5,795 nt of DNA from Methylomicrobium sp. (GTDB taxonomy: Bacteria > Pseudomonadota > Gammaproteobacteria > Methylococcales > Methylomonadaceae), in the NCBI GenBank assembly GCA_007135635.1, contig SLIO01000227.1:1-5795 (forward strand), given 5' to 3'. The notes beneath the pieces are model-generated. The model saw only the letters and a program-made list of their open reading frames with translations, made no database searches and was not told the DNA's origin. The position numbers and the translations under genes were made by a program. How positions within the stretch are numbered: the first letter of the stretch is position 1; every line of letters begins with the position of its first letter. This document shows, piece after piece, positions 5,794-5,795 of the stretch.

Positions 5794-5795
5794 GA

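Overview
The window carries a sulfate-uptake gene cluster read entirely from the minus strand. It most likely comes from a gammaproteobacterium. Moderate GC, two outer-membrane beta-barrel genes, a Gram-negative sulfate ABC transporter and dispersed palindromic repeats with motifs such as cgtcattccgg, ccatggatg and tcgttcccacgctc resemble methanotrophs of the Methylomonas/Methylobacter type. That placement is inferred from general resemblance; no marker gene is present.

Layout in transcription order, from high to low coordinates. (1) 5700-5795 is an anomalous GC-rich stretch in which a different reading frame looks coding. It abuts a 5'-truncated gene. (2) 5271-about 5729 is the C-terminal part of an alginate-export-type outer-membrane porin. 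(3) 4665-5270 has no gene. It holds two dense palindromic repeat elements (4884-5104 and 5158-5249) and an AT-rich upstream region with an 8-bp dyad at 4813-4833. (4) 4491-4664 is a 57-residue YezD/DUF2292-family protein. (5) 2907-4379 is a complete 490-residue alginate-export-family porin. (6) 1881-2885 encodes Sbp, the periplasmic sulfate-binding protein. (7) 1515-1880 has no gene and is mostly filled by a 230-bp nested inverted-repeat element. (8) 687-1514 is cysT (cysU) and 1-675 is the first 225 codons of cysW, cut by the window edge. The ATPase gene cysA is not in view.

The proposed pathway is inferred. Sulfate would cross the outer membrane through the porin, be captured by Sbp in the periplasm and be moved inward by the CysT/CysW permease, powered by a CysA encoded elsewhere. 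The small YezD-like protein leads the cluster and its role is unknown. Spacings of 111, 21, 366 and 11 bases are compatible with one co-transcribed unit. The repeat element after sbp could uncouple binding-protein expression from permease expression.

The sulfate transporter itself is ordinary. The points of interest are the porin and the YezD-like protein joined to it, the palindromic elements, and the abrupt break near 5700-5730, which may be a real rearrangement or an assembly chimera at a contig end.
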